Assembly (NCBI GenBank): GCA_003640385.1 | Contig: RCAB01000068.1 | Location: 1-64,000, forward strand | Direction of reading: 5' to 3' | DNA from: Setaria digitata | Taxonomy: Eukaryota; Nematoda; Chromadorea; Rhabditida; Setariidae | Length of the DNA: 64,000 nucleotides | In this document: piece after piece, positions 1 through 11,458 of the stretch | Layout of the letters: each line of letters begins with the position of its first letter | How positions within the stretch are numbered: position 1 is the first letter of the stretch | Translations under genes and position numbers: made by a program | The notes under the pieces: model-generated | Database searches by the model: none | Seen by the model: only the letters and a program-made list of their open reading frames with translations | What the model was told of the DNA's origin: nothing

Positions 1-115
1 TTTTGCATTATTTTGAGCGAGGATCAATGATAATGTTCGTCCCAAGCGAATTGTAAAAAAACAATTGTATGAATAAAAAAAGAATTATACAATTAATTTT
101 GAGTTTGATTTACAG

Positions 116-168
116 GTTTCTGGCCTGCTATCTTTGCTAACTTCATGGCTGTTGGTTACGTCGGATAA
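116..168 (+). CDS. Possible last exon of an unidentified gene (partial)
   Basis: A T-rich stretch ending in TTTACAG is followed by an open frame coding for about 16 residues (FWPAIFANFMAVGYVG) and a TAA stop. Codon use and the hydrophobic, glycine-ending tail look protein-like, and the left window edge would explain the missing upstream exons. I do not recognise the family; a small membrane protein tail is one guess. No convincing upstream exon is visible in bases 1-115. Low confidence because the exon is so short. Confidence 0.25.
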
Positions 169-1235
169 TTTACACTTTTTTTTTTAATATTTTGGATTCA
201 AAATTATCAAACATTCCAACATATTGCGTTATGTTTCATCATTTTGCTATATTTGGCTAAAAAGCGAAACATTTGTTTATGAATTATTTTAATAACAACT
301 GATAACATTTTTAATTGCGGTGATTATGAGATATAATATACTGCAAGTAGATTTGTGAAGTTTATATTTGTCGATATAAGGATCTTGAGACTCCTTTTTT
401 AAAGTAATTGCATTGATCATTCTTCCATGTTTCATGTATTGTTTAATGCACAACATTTTACGGATTTATTGCGAAATTTTCATGGCACAATTTAAAGGAC
501 AAAGGTGTAAATTTTTTAAATGGTTAATGATCAAATAGAAAGAAAAATTTCGCTTAACTAAACATATGTAAGATAAAAAGTGTCTATGATCTTTTGCAAT
601 GAAAAAAAAAGTTTAATTCACACATGCTTGGGTTGGTGACATTGTGTTGTCTCTACAAGCCGAATTATGAAACAATTTTAAGTCCAAAAAGTATTTTCAG
701 TTCAGAAAGTTTTTTCTTTTCCTCAGCGTCATCATTTTAAATGACGAATTGGGCATCCGTTTGAAAATCCAAATGAAAATCATTTGAATAATAAATGATG
801 GGAGAAAAACGTAGGATAATGAATTATTTTTTTGCAGCAAATCTTGATCGCTTTGTAATTTATTCGGTTTCTTTTCTGATTCTTCGGTAAACCAATTAAT
901 AGAAATGAAACAATTGATTGCTATTGCCGTGAAATTTGATCTTGCTTTTCAAATAGCTGATATATCTGCTATTTATTCTACAGCATCAGTGATGAGTTTC
1001 AGTAATCAAAAAAGAAGGTAGTAAAGTTTTCTAAGTGCTTCCAAGATCTCTTAAATAGGTTTAGCCTAGGATAACCTTTTTTAATCATTTAATGAATTAG
1101 AAATAGCCTTTAATCCAGAGTTTTTTTTATATTGATCCGGGATTACTCGAAAATCAAATTTTACACAACATAATTTAGCAATTCAACAAACCGCTGTTAA
1201 AATTATTTCACCGAACTTCAATTATTATTATTGTA

Positions 1236-1266
<31 letters not shown>

Positions 1267-3037
1267 TATATATTATATATTATATATTATATATTATATA
1301 TTATATATTATATATTATATATTATATATTATATATTATATATTATATATTATATATTATATATTATATATTATATATTATATATTATATATTATANAAT
1401 TATTTGGATTTGAGAGATCACAGGAAGGACTCGTAAGTTTGCTCTTTGCAGATTGAAAATGGTTTTAGACAGACAGTTAGATTTATATTGCTTTTTTTTT
1501 TTGAAATTTATTACTTCTGCTGATTGTACTATTTGCTTTCCTTTAGCTAACGTAATATTACTTTTGATCCGAAGTTTATTGTGACGCCATGATATACTTC
1601 GAGGACGTGTGTGTAGCTTCAGTGTAAGAGATATAGAAGAATGAAACCAATGTCCTAGGCCCTTGAGGGTTATTTGGTTTTTCAAAGCTAAGAGTATTTT
1701 TAATTGAACAGTAAAAATTTTATCAAATGATCAAAGTGCCGCTCGATGAAGATGTGATATCGCAGAAATTAGAAGCACCTTTTTTTTTCCTTTTTTTCAC
1801 AACATCACCGCTCCTGCCGTATAATAATGAATTATCAATCAAGTAGCAGGAAAAAAACATATAAGAAAGACATTAACAAAGAATATTTTCAGCGAAGTAA
1901 GATGACAGAAAGTGATAAGATATTGGAATAATTACTACTGATAACGATAGAAGAAGTAATGGTTGCGATAAGAAAGTGAATGACAAACTTCTCTAATCAA
2001 TGTTTCACATTCGAGAATGATGAATCTCTCGTAAAACGTGAAAAAATATTCCGTAGCTCCTTTACTGGTGTATGGCACTGCATGGCATTCAGATGCTTTT
2101 TTTATTAAACATCAGTACTTAACGGTGAAAATTACTTAATCTGGTATGTTTGCGATCTAATTAAGAAAGCACGATCATCGCCAATTATTACAAGAATAAA
2201 AGCAGATCTGTAAATGTTAGGATCCAAAATTTTGGTCGAAAAGCTGTCTCAAGTCAAAATGGAAACAGAATTTCATCAGTCTGTTCTGTAATGAAACAAA
2301 TTTATATGTAGCTTGTGATTTCGGAAACTTTCAATAATAAAATTTTTTCTGAAATTGAGAAAATCCCAATAAGTTAAAAAAATAACGACAGTAAGAAAAA
2401 AAAACATGAGCGGAAACAAAAGCACTAAATTGTGCAACTGTGCCTATATATAATCAGATGTAGAAGTCTGAAATGAATAGAGCATTAATTGCTATGTTAC
2501 GTACGAAGAACCGGAACTTTAAATTTTATTTTATCCTCAGAAAGGTGTTCTTTTCTTCCTATCAAGCCGTTGATTACAGTATTCCATCTCAATTCCACAA
2601 TTTTCTCTACTCTTATGCTAAACACGTTGTTTCATTTTTTTTTGTTTAAATTACACTCGGAAGTTTTCAATCAGCCTGCGAATACTTAAGTATTTATATG
2701 CATAAAATTTTGATGATAATTTTGCCTCCGATCTTAATTTAATCCACTTCAGCTGTAATTTCTAATCAGTCACATGCTAAATATATTTCTAAGTGTAAAA
2801 AGAAGAGAAATCAGTATGGATTAAAATGATCCCATGGAATTAGTGTGACTGATTTTCCCGTATTTGGAGGTTTAGGATCACTCGATAATCATAATTTAAG
2901 TATATTCGGTATGCCTGCTTTACTACCATTCTGAACAATTCTGATTGCTCTAGGCACTTCATAATTAGTTAAATTAAAGTATTCGAAATTTTAACTTCTT
3001 CAATAAAAAATTTTTAGAAATTATCAAACTATTAGCG
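169..3037. other. Intergenic AT-rich DNA
   Basis: No coding exon with matching splice sites was found here. Open frames of 60-100 codons on either strand lack coding-like composition. The stretch holds an AT-only tandem repeat with an undetermined base, listed separately. The right end is probably the promoter of the neuropeptide gene; a possible TATA-like stretch (CTATATATAA) lies near 2444 but I cannot tie it to a start site. Confidence 0.5.
1236..1397. repeat. AT-only tandem repeat: TA run then 7-mer array, with an N
   Basis: About 24 bases of alternating TA pass into roughly 19 copies of a 7-base unit (TTATATA). The array ends at an undetermined base, N at 1397, the only ambiguity noticed in the window. 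The copy number is therefore likely to be an assembly estimate rather than the true length. Confidence 0.9.
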
Positions 3038-3916
3038 ATGCTATCGTTCCGCCCGCGTGTACTTCGGTTCCACAGGACTCTGATGGGTACTCTGATATCC
3101 TGTTGCTTACTGGCGGATCACGTTACTGGAATTATTGATTATCCGAATACTGAGAAGTTTCCTGCATACAGAGTAAGATAATGTTGCTATTTGTTCTTTT
3201 TTTAAGAAAAAAGAAGGAATTAATAAAACTGGACAAAGCAAAGGAGTAATTCAGTCCTGCCAAAAGATCCTGATCGTCAAAAATAGTAATAATCGACTTT
3301 GTGCAAATCTTCTCTGGATTCTTATGTATTGCAACAGGATTTTATTTCCTAGAGTTGAGTTGACTCTACAACGCCAGAAGGAGGTTTAGGAATATTTGTT
3401 AACTAGCCACTGGATGCCCAAACACCCATAGTTTTCTCTTCATACCTCTGGTAGTTCGGACTAATTAGTCGTAGTGAAACCGAAACATTCATAACGCTCA
3501 GTGTGTGATTTCAGCAGAGTCTTTATGGCTTCAATGAAGCATCACATTTGCGATCTCTAAGGTCGGCTCTTGGAATGGCTGGTATCAGCCAGGCCGAAGG
3601 TTTTCCTGTAAGTTTCCCATAAGTAGTGCTTAAAACAAAAATAAGTCGAAATTGTGAAAATCACAAAAACGTAAAAAAAAAAGCAGAAACATTGGATAAC
3701 ACATATATACATTAACAGATAAACAAAATTTATAGGGTATCCCAAGCAATTTTCATTAATCAGCCATCATGGAAATTTTTAAAAAACAAATTACTTAGTT
3801 GATAATTATGACAAGAATTTCAGTATCCATTGGCATCACGTTCGGCAGCAATGATATCAGGTCGTGGATTTCGGCCTGGTAAACGATACAGTACAGGAGT
3901 AACACCTTTCATGTGA
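3038..3916 (+). CDS. RPamide (NLP-2/NLP-22-type) neuropeptide precursor
   Basis: Three exons, 3038-3172, 3515-3607 and 3824-3916, join in phase 0 into a 106-residue preproprotein. A T-rich acceptor ends 20 bases before the ATG, suggesting trans-splicing. Residues about 14-30 are hydrophobic (TLMGTLISCCLLADHVTG) and fit a signal peptide after a basic N-terminus. Exon 3 encodes SAAMISGRGFRPG followed by the dibasic KR; the Gly would donate the amide, giving a peptide ending GFRP-amide, followed by a nine-residue tail. C. elegans NLP-22 and NLP-2 peptides have the same plan (S-x-A-x-GR-x-GFRPG) and are known ligands of GnRH/AKH-like receptors in sleep and arousal. Only one peptide copy is present. 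The N-terminal cut of the peptide is inferred at the single Arg before SAA. Family assignment rests on the peptide motif and precursor layout. Confidence 0.82.
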
Positions 3917-6912
3917 TCAGTATCAGACCATCAGTAACAACTGACATGTTGACATACCTTTGAAGAAACTTCTAACTGAAATATTGCTATATATATCTGA
4001 TAAAGTATTTCAAGCTGCGATCTGCTGAATTATGTCAAAAGTCACAGAACACACTATCAGTGTTGGCTGTTCAATTTGATTTTGTTAATCTGAGCCATTC
4101 AGAAGGACTTCTGGTGATCATATCAGTGCTTTTCATGCCATCCTATCCTCCCCTCATATCTGAATGCTATCACAATGTATGGTCACTTTTCAGTTTATAT
4201 ATGCCAGCAATAATAAAAAAAGATAATGAATAAAAAAGCCATGGAATTATTGGTATAACAGCTGCTTTCTTCTGTCCTTTTCTCCTCTTTCTCGGTAACA
4301 AGTAGCATTATCTGCAACCTTTTCTAATTTTACTTCCAACATTTTCGTGCTGCAGCCAGTGCAAAACCTATACAAACAGAACACAATAACACAATTTCCA
4401 ACAAAATAAATTTTAACAAGACAGAAAATAAGTATTGGAAAAGAATGGAACGAATAGAATACCAACAAATTCAGGATTATGATATCTACAACTGAAGAGA
4501 TAAGTATCGATTTCAAAGCAGAATTTTATGGAAAGGGAGCAGTTTCGACAGGGCGACATAAAAGTTTCAATTGAATAATTAGTTAGGCGGGAAGAGGTGA
4601 AGCAGACAGTGAAATATTCTTCAAATTCCGAAAGGTAATTTGAGCTAGTGACATTGATTTAATGAAAACTGCAATGTTCAGCAATTAGCACTCGAAATGG
4701 TTGGAGCGATGAGAGTTACGGTCTACTCATCATGTCTAACGGTGCAGCAGAAGACAAACTTCAGCTCGTTTACCTCTCTCTGCTTCCACTTCATAATTCA
4801 AATTTAAAACTGAATTCGATCGATTCGAATTGTCTCCTCTCCAAAAAGCATTGTGTCAAATGTCTCAAGCATAGGAGGGGAAGATGTTGGTCAGTGATCA
4901 TCGCACATCTGATGTACCCGTGACTGTCCCTTTTTGTACTAAACTAGCTCATAAGACAGAGGTTGTTCTAGCTAGACTATTCGGGAAAGAGATGAGAGAT
5001 TGAGAGGAAGAGAGAGGTCGAGAGTCGCCACGGGACACTCTCTTTCAGTAACTCTACGCCATTCTTTGACCCTTTCATATGATACCGTCGCAGGGTGACT
5101 TCTTCCATTTCTTTTTCTACCCTTTGCATTTTGTCGCCAAACTTTGTAACCATGGCGATATCTTTCAGTTTCATTATTTCTTCATCACAGCAATCCTTCA
5201 GATTCCTCCACTTCCATTCAGATTCTTCCACTTCTAATCTTTATATCCTCTACTTCCACTGCTTTTTGACTGTCAAACACTTCGAGTACTTCTCAGCTAA
5301 GTGATGACAACAATCTCTTCTGAATCTAAAAGCTCAACCACAGGTTAATAAGATGAATCGTAACGTGTTTTCTGTTTTCTAAATGCTTTTTTAACTGTCT
5401 TTCATCCCTGCAATCAAAGAAACTTATGGTATGTTGGTACTTTTCAGCGGTTCATGACTGTGGCAAAAGAAAATCCACTTGGAAGCCTATTTGCAAACTA
5501 TTTTTATCCCGCCTATCTTTTGAACAAATGCTTCATTAGCGTAGGCTACTCTTGACTTTTGACCACTTATATTTTTTCGGGAATCTGCTTCTCCAGTTCA
5601 TCTTGTCTCCATCATATTTCTCATCGAATAAGCGATCGATGGAGGAGGAGGTTCGAGGGCACATTGGAAAGGTCAACCAACAGCTCTGGACTTAGTGGAC
5701 AATGCGACATATACTAATTGCAAGAAATGTTTCTCATTGGACTGTGTAATTTTCGTCATCGTTTACTTTTTTGATTATTTAAAATTGAGTTTTAAGTTTA
5801 TGCATCCTTGGCTCATTTTCTTATTCGTAACTGTCCACATATCTTTATCGCCAAAAGTTTCAACAACAGGAGCATTTTTTAACTGCACAGAGTGCAAGGT
5901 AAGAGCCAAAATAAGCATAACCAAACTTAAACTTTAAAATTTTTCGTCCCTAAACTTGGGTGATAATAAATGACTGTTACTTATCTCGTTTAAATTTAAA
6001 AGCAATGAGGTGACCATTAACCCACTCTGCATACTATTTCATTTCCTTGTCTTCTTTACCTCTTTACCTTCTTGGTATTTTCCTCAGTTGTTAATTTCGG
6101 ATTTAAAAGGTTCAAAGTAGCGGAAAATGTTTAACTGATTAGCAGAATAAACTAATTTCAGATTGAAATCACAATGCTTTTTTTGACTTCATTACTAACT
6201 ATGATTAGTTAGTAATGAAGTCAAAAAAAGTTATAATTTTTGTATCAGTTAAGAAAGCGAACTTCCAAGCTTTTGAAGCAAAAATTTTTCTAATTTCCGA
6301 AATAATACTAAATTCAAATATATATTTTGGTCACTTCCACTGCACATCGTAATATGCACTCTAAAAGTTTATTTTCACACATTAACCATACTTATAACCT
6401 TAAAATGAACAAAATTTGAGAAACGAAAAATCCAAATAATTTTTCCACCTGCAGGACTAATTAATTCCTTCTAAATATTTTCTTTCGTGTTCGAATAGTG
6501 CTTCTTGCCACTTTGCAAGGAATGAGGATAAGTGATAGCATAAAAACAAAAGGCAATTCTTTTCCATCCTAAATTTTATTTTCTTTCTTCTAGTCAGTCA
6601 TTTTTTCTATAACACAACTGAAAATATACTCATTAAGCCGTCTTTTCTCCAATTCGAAATTGTTTAAAAAATTATTGTTTAAAATCATCAGTTGCCATTT
6701 CCTTTTGTAAGTCGATGGAATTGGTTTTATCCCGGGAAAAAAGTTTATTTTTATCTTAACTTATTGGAAGAATTTTCATTTTTCTCTTTTGCCAAAATTT
6801 CCAACGCCAAAAAGTATATGCACTGCAGAGCTGGCTGCTCTATACTTCTAGCGCTCTTAATTTGTTAACTCCTAATTTTTGAATTCTTAATTTTGCAGCT
6901 CACAGCGGAAAA
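3917..6912. other. Intergenic region; weak minus-strand coding hint
   Basis: No full gene model could be built. Two minus-strand open stretches (about 4977-5231 and 4250-4350) encode charged, coiled-coil-like sequence rich in K and E, but no joining splice sites, start or homologue were found. A perfect hairpin at 6177-6230 is listed separately. The last few hundred bases are the likely innexin promoter and 5' leader. Confidence 0.4.
6177..6230. repeat. Perfect 25-bp inverted repeat with 4-base loop
   Basis: The left arm starts CTTTTTTTGACTTC and the right arm is its exact reverse complement; the arms are 25 bases each with a TGAT loop. An unmismatched stem in AT-rich intergenic DNA implies either a recent origin by snap-back copying or conservation of the folded form. 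It is shorter and more perfect than a usual miRNA hairpin. Confidence 0.9.
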
Positions 6913-9900
6913 ATGCTTGGTATCCCTCTGATCTCGGAATATATCCACAAAGTAGTCAAGCCACAGGTGGTTGCTGATAGAGTAGATTTCCTGAATTATT
7001 ATGCTACATCATTGTTGCTAGCTTTAGTAGCATTGGCTATCTCAGCAAAACAATATTTTGGTTCACCAATTCAATGTTGGGTGCCTATGGAATTTCGAGG
7101 TAAAGCTCTGTAAATCTTTAGTTACATAAGAACTACTTGCCTAATTATTAACTTCGAAATAGCCAAAAATTTCACAAACTTGGAAATCCTCTTTAAGCTA
7201 CGACCGTTTTCGAAAATCTTGTTTCCAGGTGGTTGGGAGAAGTACGCAGAGGATTATTGCTTTATTCAGAATTCATATTATATTCCATTTGAAGAACAGA
7301 TACCGGAAGAACTACATGAACGAAGAGATCAAATCAGCTATTATCGGGTGCTACAATTTATCTAATCAAATCCTCGTTATTTGAAGATGATCCATTTTCA
7401 TATAAATACTAATAAGTTGAAATTCAAAATTAAAAACCTGAAGTGGAATAGAAATCATTGACAGCGCTGAATGCACTTCATTTCAGTGGGTACCAATAGT
7501 ACTAGCGTTGCAAGCTTTAATGTTTTTTGCTCCAAATTATTTCTGGAATATTATTTATAAAGAAACAGGTAATATTTCTAAACCTTTTGTCTCACACTTA
7601 AGCTCACTTGCCGTTAACTTAGCATGACATTCTAATTTCTACTCGTTTTTCTTGAAATTAAATTCTATTTATTCCTAGAAAACTTGAATAGAACCGTAGT
7701 CTCAAAATTAAGTAATGCAATTACAGATGCCCATTTATGCAGTTTTATTATTTAGGAAAAACTATATAATTAACTGAAGCGTTATGAAATCTGGGATGAG
7801 TCGCTTTTTCATTCTTCTTTTCTTTTGATAACTAAAATTTTGTTATTCGAAATGTCTTTCATAATTTCTTGCTAGTAATACAACCGCAAGGAATAATAAA
7901 GGAAGCTAAGAAATGTTCATCTCTACATGGCCATAATCGTGATATAGAAATTCGACAATTAGCAGAATACATTGGTGATACGGTGTCGGTCTTTAACTCT
8001 CGAGATGGTGCTAAAATGGTTAGAATCTCGTGAAATAGTTCTTTTTAATAAAGCCAATTTCGAGTTTAATGTTTTCCAAAAATTTCAATGCTTGCATTTT
8101 AGGGGATTGCTCGTTCTGGTCGAAATGCTACAATACTGTATTTACTAACCAAGCTCCTCTATGTACTAAACATCATTGGGCAGATTTACATGTTGGATCA
8201 TTTCTTTGGTGGGGGTTATCTGCAGTGGGGTTTCCAGGTATTCAGAGAACTATATTTCCTGTATAGTTAGGACGAGAAAAGATTTAAGATTTCCAGTGCA
8301 TTTCGAGAATATTCAAATGGTTTAACTAGTCCTAGTCGGAGTACCATCGCTATATTATTCATTTTGAAATCCAAATTTAGCTTTTCAATGAAATGTAGTG
8401 ATTAATCCATTTGTTTTAAATAGTAGAATATTGTACTATAAAATTATAATTGCCTGAGCAAAAAGTCACCGGAAATGTTCGAAAGTTAAGGAAAATGTTT
8501 TGTAGACGGTAACAGACCTAGTATCCGGAAAGGATTGGATGGAATCACCAATATTCCCGCGCGTTATCATGTGTGACTTCCAGGTCTGGCCGCCTTTTCA
8601 TTTTACTCTATAATTTCATTTAAATGATGAAACTTTAACGATATTTTCCACCTTAACTTATTTACCAAAGAAAGGTAACAATATGCTAATTAGGTTGCTC
8701 ATTTCTTATTTTTCAGGTGCGTCGTCTGGGTAATATACAGCGTCATACGGTACAATGTGTTATCATGATGAACATGATCAACGAGAAATTTTACTTATTC
8801 CTATTGTTCTGGCTTATTTTCATAGGTATTTGCACAGCTATTAATTTCTTGTATTACCTATTCATTATGTCTCTGTCGAGATCTCGGGCACGTCTCGTTT
8901 TGTGGAATATTAACAAACGTGAATGGAAGGTTCGTTTTTTTTTCAGCTATTTCGTATTTTTTTCTTTTTTCTCGCCATTGAAGAATACTATTTACCTGTC
9001 ATTTCTTTGTTATTAGTATCTGCTATAGGTCTGTTTAAAAAGTGTAATTTCGAAGTTACACTTTTAGAGCAAACAAAAGTTTCCATATCCTGTATGTTAA
9101 ATTGAACACCATACACTATTAAACTTCCAAATTCAGTAGTGTTTTTTGAAATTAAAACTTAATTAAAGAGGAATGAAATTAGGAATTTTTTTTTTGGTTA
9201 ATATGAAGAATTTCGGTCTTGAAGAATTCATCCTAAATTTTAGTTGCAACATTGCTTAAAGACGAAATAAATTTTGTATATATTCAGTTATCGGGATTTC
9301 ATGGTGATGACATGAAACGTTTCGTTGAGGATTTCCTTAGACCGGATGGTGTGCTTCTGTTAAAATTCATCAGTGAACATGTTGATGCTAGGATATCCCG
9401 AGATCTTGTGAATGAATTAATCAGAATTTATTCGAAACAGGTTCAAACTAATTAATGTTGGGATTTCTTCTTGAAAAAATACTTTGCATTTTTATGACAA
9501 ATTTAGTTAGGAATTTTTTTTCGAAATGATTGTTGAAATTTTATTGAAACTGGTGCTCTAACTGTAAATTTTTATTGATAAATTAATGAATTCCTCCTTC
9601 GCATCTTCAGCAGAATCTCTCTATTGGGAATGACAGCAAGCAAGCGTCGAGTGAATCCTCAGATGAGAAGGGGTTATTAACCAACAGGAAGACAAATAAA
9701 AAGTATTATGGAAATTTCGGGAAAAATATTAAGGTTTCGGTTTCATTTATTTCTCTGTTCGATTTTGTACTAGTATACAAGAATGTTGATATGCCTCATA
9801 TTCGGCAATCATTTTTAACGGTTTTATCGAGCTTAAATTGGAGAAATTGTGCTGAGATGGATCTTATAATTGAAATTATTTGGTTAAATTAGTTTGTTTC

Positions 9901-10130
9901 AGCCTCTTTATTCTTCGAAAGGTGATTTGCCTGTACCAAGTCAAATATCACGCTTACCACTACCTGCTACCGGTTACGAAACCGCTCCTCCCTTAGATCT
10001 CGTAGATGCAACTTTACCTATTCGTGCAATGGCAAGTGCTCGAATCAATCAGTCACGGGATCATTCGACGGACAACATTTATGGCAGTCCGGGATCACAG
10101 CTCCGACAGAACACACCAACTGAAGTCTGA
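6913..10130 (+). CDS. Innexin gap-junction protein
   Basis: Ten exons (6913-7099, 7229-7347, 7487-7568, 7876-8018, 8103-8237, 8506-8583, 8717-8929, 9288-9440, 9611-9733, 9903-10130) keep frame throughout and give 486 residues. Innexins are four-pass membrane proteins forming invertebrate gap junctions and hemichannels. Seen here: first membrane span about residues 28-48; the SAKQY...PIQCW motif; paired extracellular cysteines C55/C73 and C245/C262; and the family signature YYRWVP at 100-105 (usually YYQWVP) at the start of the second span. [10 protein letters not shown] is the conserved second-loop motif. The last about 115 residues form a polar Ser-rich cytoplasmic tail. A TTTTGCAG acceptor ends 14 bases before the ATG. 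Family membership is clear; which nematode INX it corresponds to is not, because the [11 protein letters not shown] start does not settle it. Confidence 0.95.
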
Positions 10131-11458
10131 ATTTGGATTTAGAAATTGAAATGTTTGAGGCTATTTTGTCCATTCTTGTGTGTCTTTTTTGTCTGTTGTT
10201 AATGTTATTCGCAGACACCGTGATAGTGCTGCGAAGCTTCGTAGTGAAACTAAACAGTGATTTCAGTCAACTTCCTTAAATATCTCAGTAAGTGAAGAGA
10301 TATTCAGACTAAACAAGAAACAGAAGTATTTCACTGGAAAATTGAGTATTTCCTGAAAACGTGTAATTACAAGTTTAGGAATCGAACTGTAGAATGAATT
10401 TGTTCTTTGAAAGTGGGAATTAAGAATTCTGTGAGCATATTGCTGGAATGAGAAATTTATAACTAAACTAAAAACATATCAGTAGTTCGCTTATCAATTT
10501 TATATTTAAATTCATGCATATCATCAGTCCTATCTTCATTTCTTGTTTCCCATATTTAATTTTACCTCAGTATTACCGTAATATTATTAATGTGCTCATT
10601 CCTAAAATTTGAATATATAATTCTAAGAGTTATAACTTCTTCATATGTCACGATACTTTTGAGATTCTTTAAGCAAAAATTGCTCCTAATTGTCGTGTGA
10701 TGGATTAACTAATCAGGATCAGAATAATTAGAATCTTTATCGAAATTATCATCATTGAGAAGACGCTCTGACATGCAATGCTGAATTATTTCACTTTATT
10801 GCTTTTTACTTTCCTTTCAGTCTCATTTTTGCTTCATCCACCAAGTGCTATTCATTTAACAATCCTAAACTCAACTACTTGTATACTTTGTTTACCAGTA
10901 TGACTAGAATTTCTGAAATATGAAGAGAGAGGGAGAGTTATGCAAGGTGTTAAGCTGTAAAAACAAGAATAATATGAAGTATGCCTTAGAAAGAAACTGT
11001 CGAAGTTATCATTGTTACTGATAGCGAATCATTACTGTTGTTCCACTGTTTTCTTTTGGGGTTCTTCTGATACTGGCAATTTTTTTTTGCTTTCCCGTTC
11101 TGTAAAAAGCGTAACTGAGATTATTATGTTTCTTGCTATTGCGCAATTCACATACTTTCTTCTTAGTTGTCCAGATACGACGTACGTGATCTCACGTATA
11201 TACGAATTGATCTATTTTCCGCTCACTTCTCTTTTAAGCTAGTTGATCCGATCGCAACAATATTTCGGTTAGGGCAATTCACGCAAAATTAGCGTGTACT
11301 GCAAGTTCGTTTTTGCACGGTTGAACTCAATAAGCAGCAGCAGGTTGCATTTTGGATTATCAGATTTTATTTTAAATGACAATGTGATTACTTTTTTCAA
11401 CAATAAAAAATTTTTGCTTTTCAATATCCTGACCATTTCGAACAAAAAATTCAAATCC
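10131..11458. other. Convergent intergenic region between innexin and adenylate kinase
   Basis: The innexin (+) and the adenylate kinase gene (-) end toward each other here, so this stretch holds two 3' untranslated regions and spacer. No exon or RNA gene was recognised, and no dominant polyadenylation signal stands out close to either stop codon. Confidence 0.5.
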
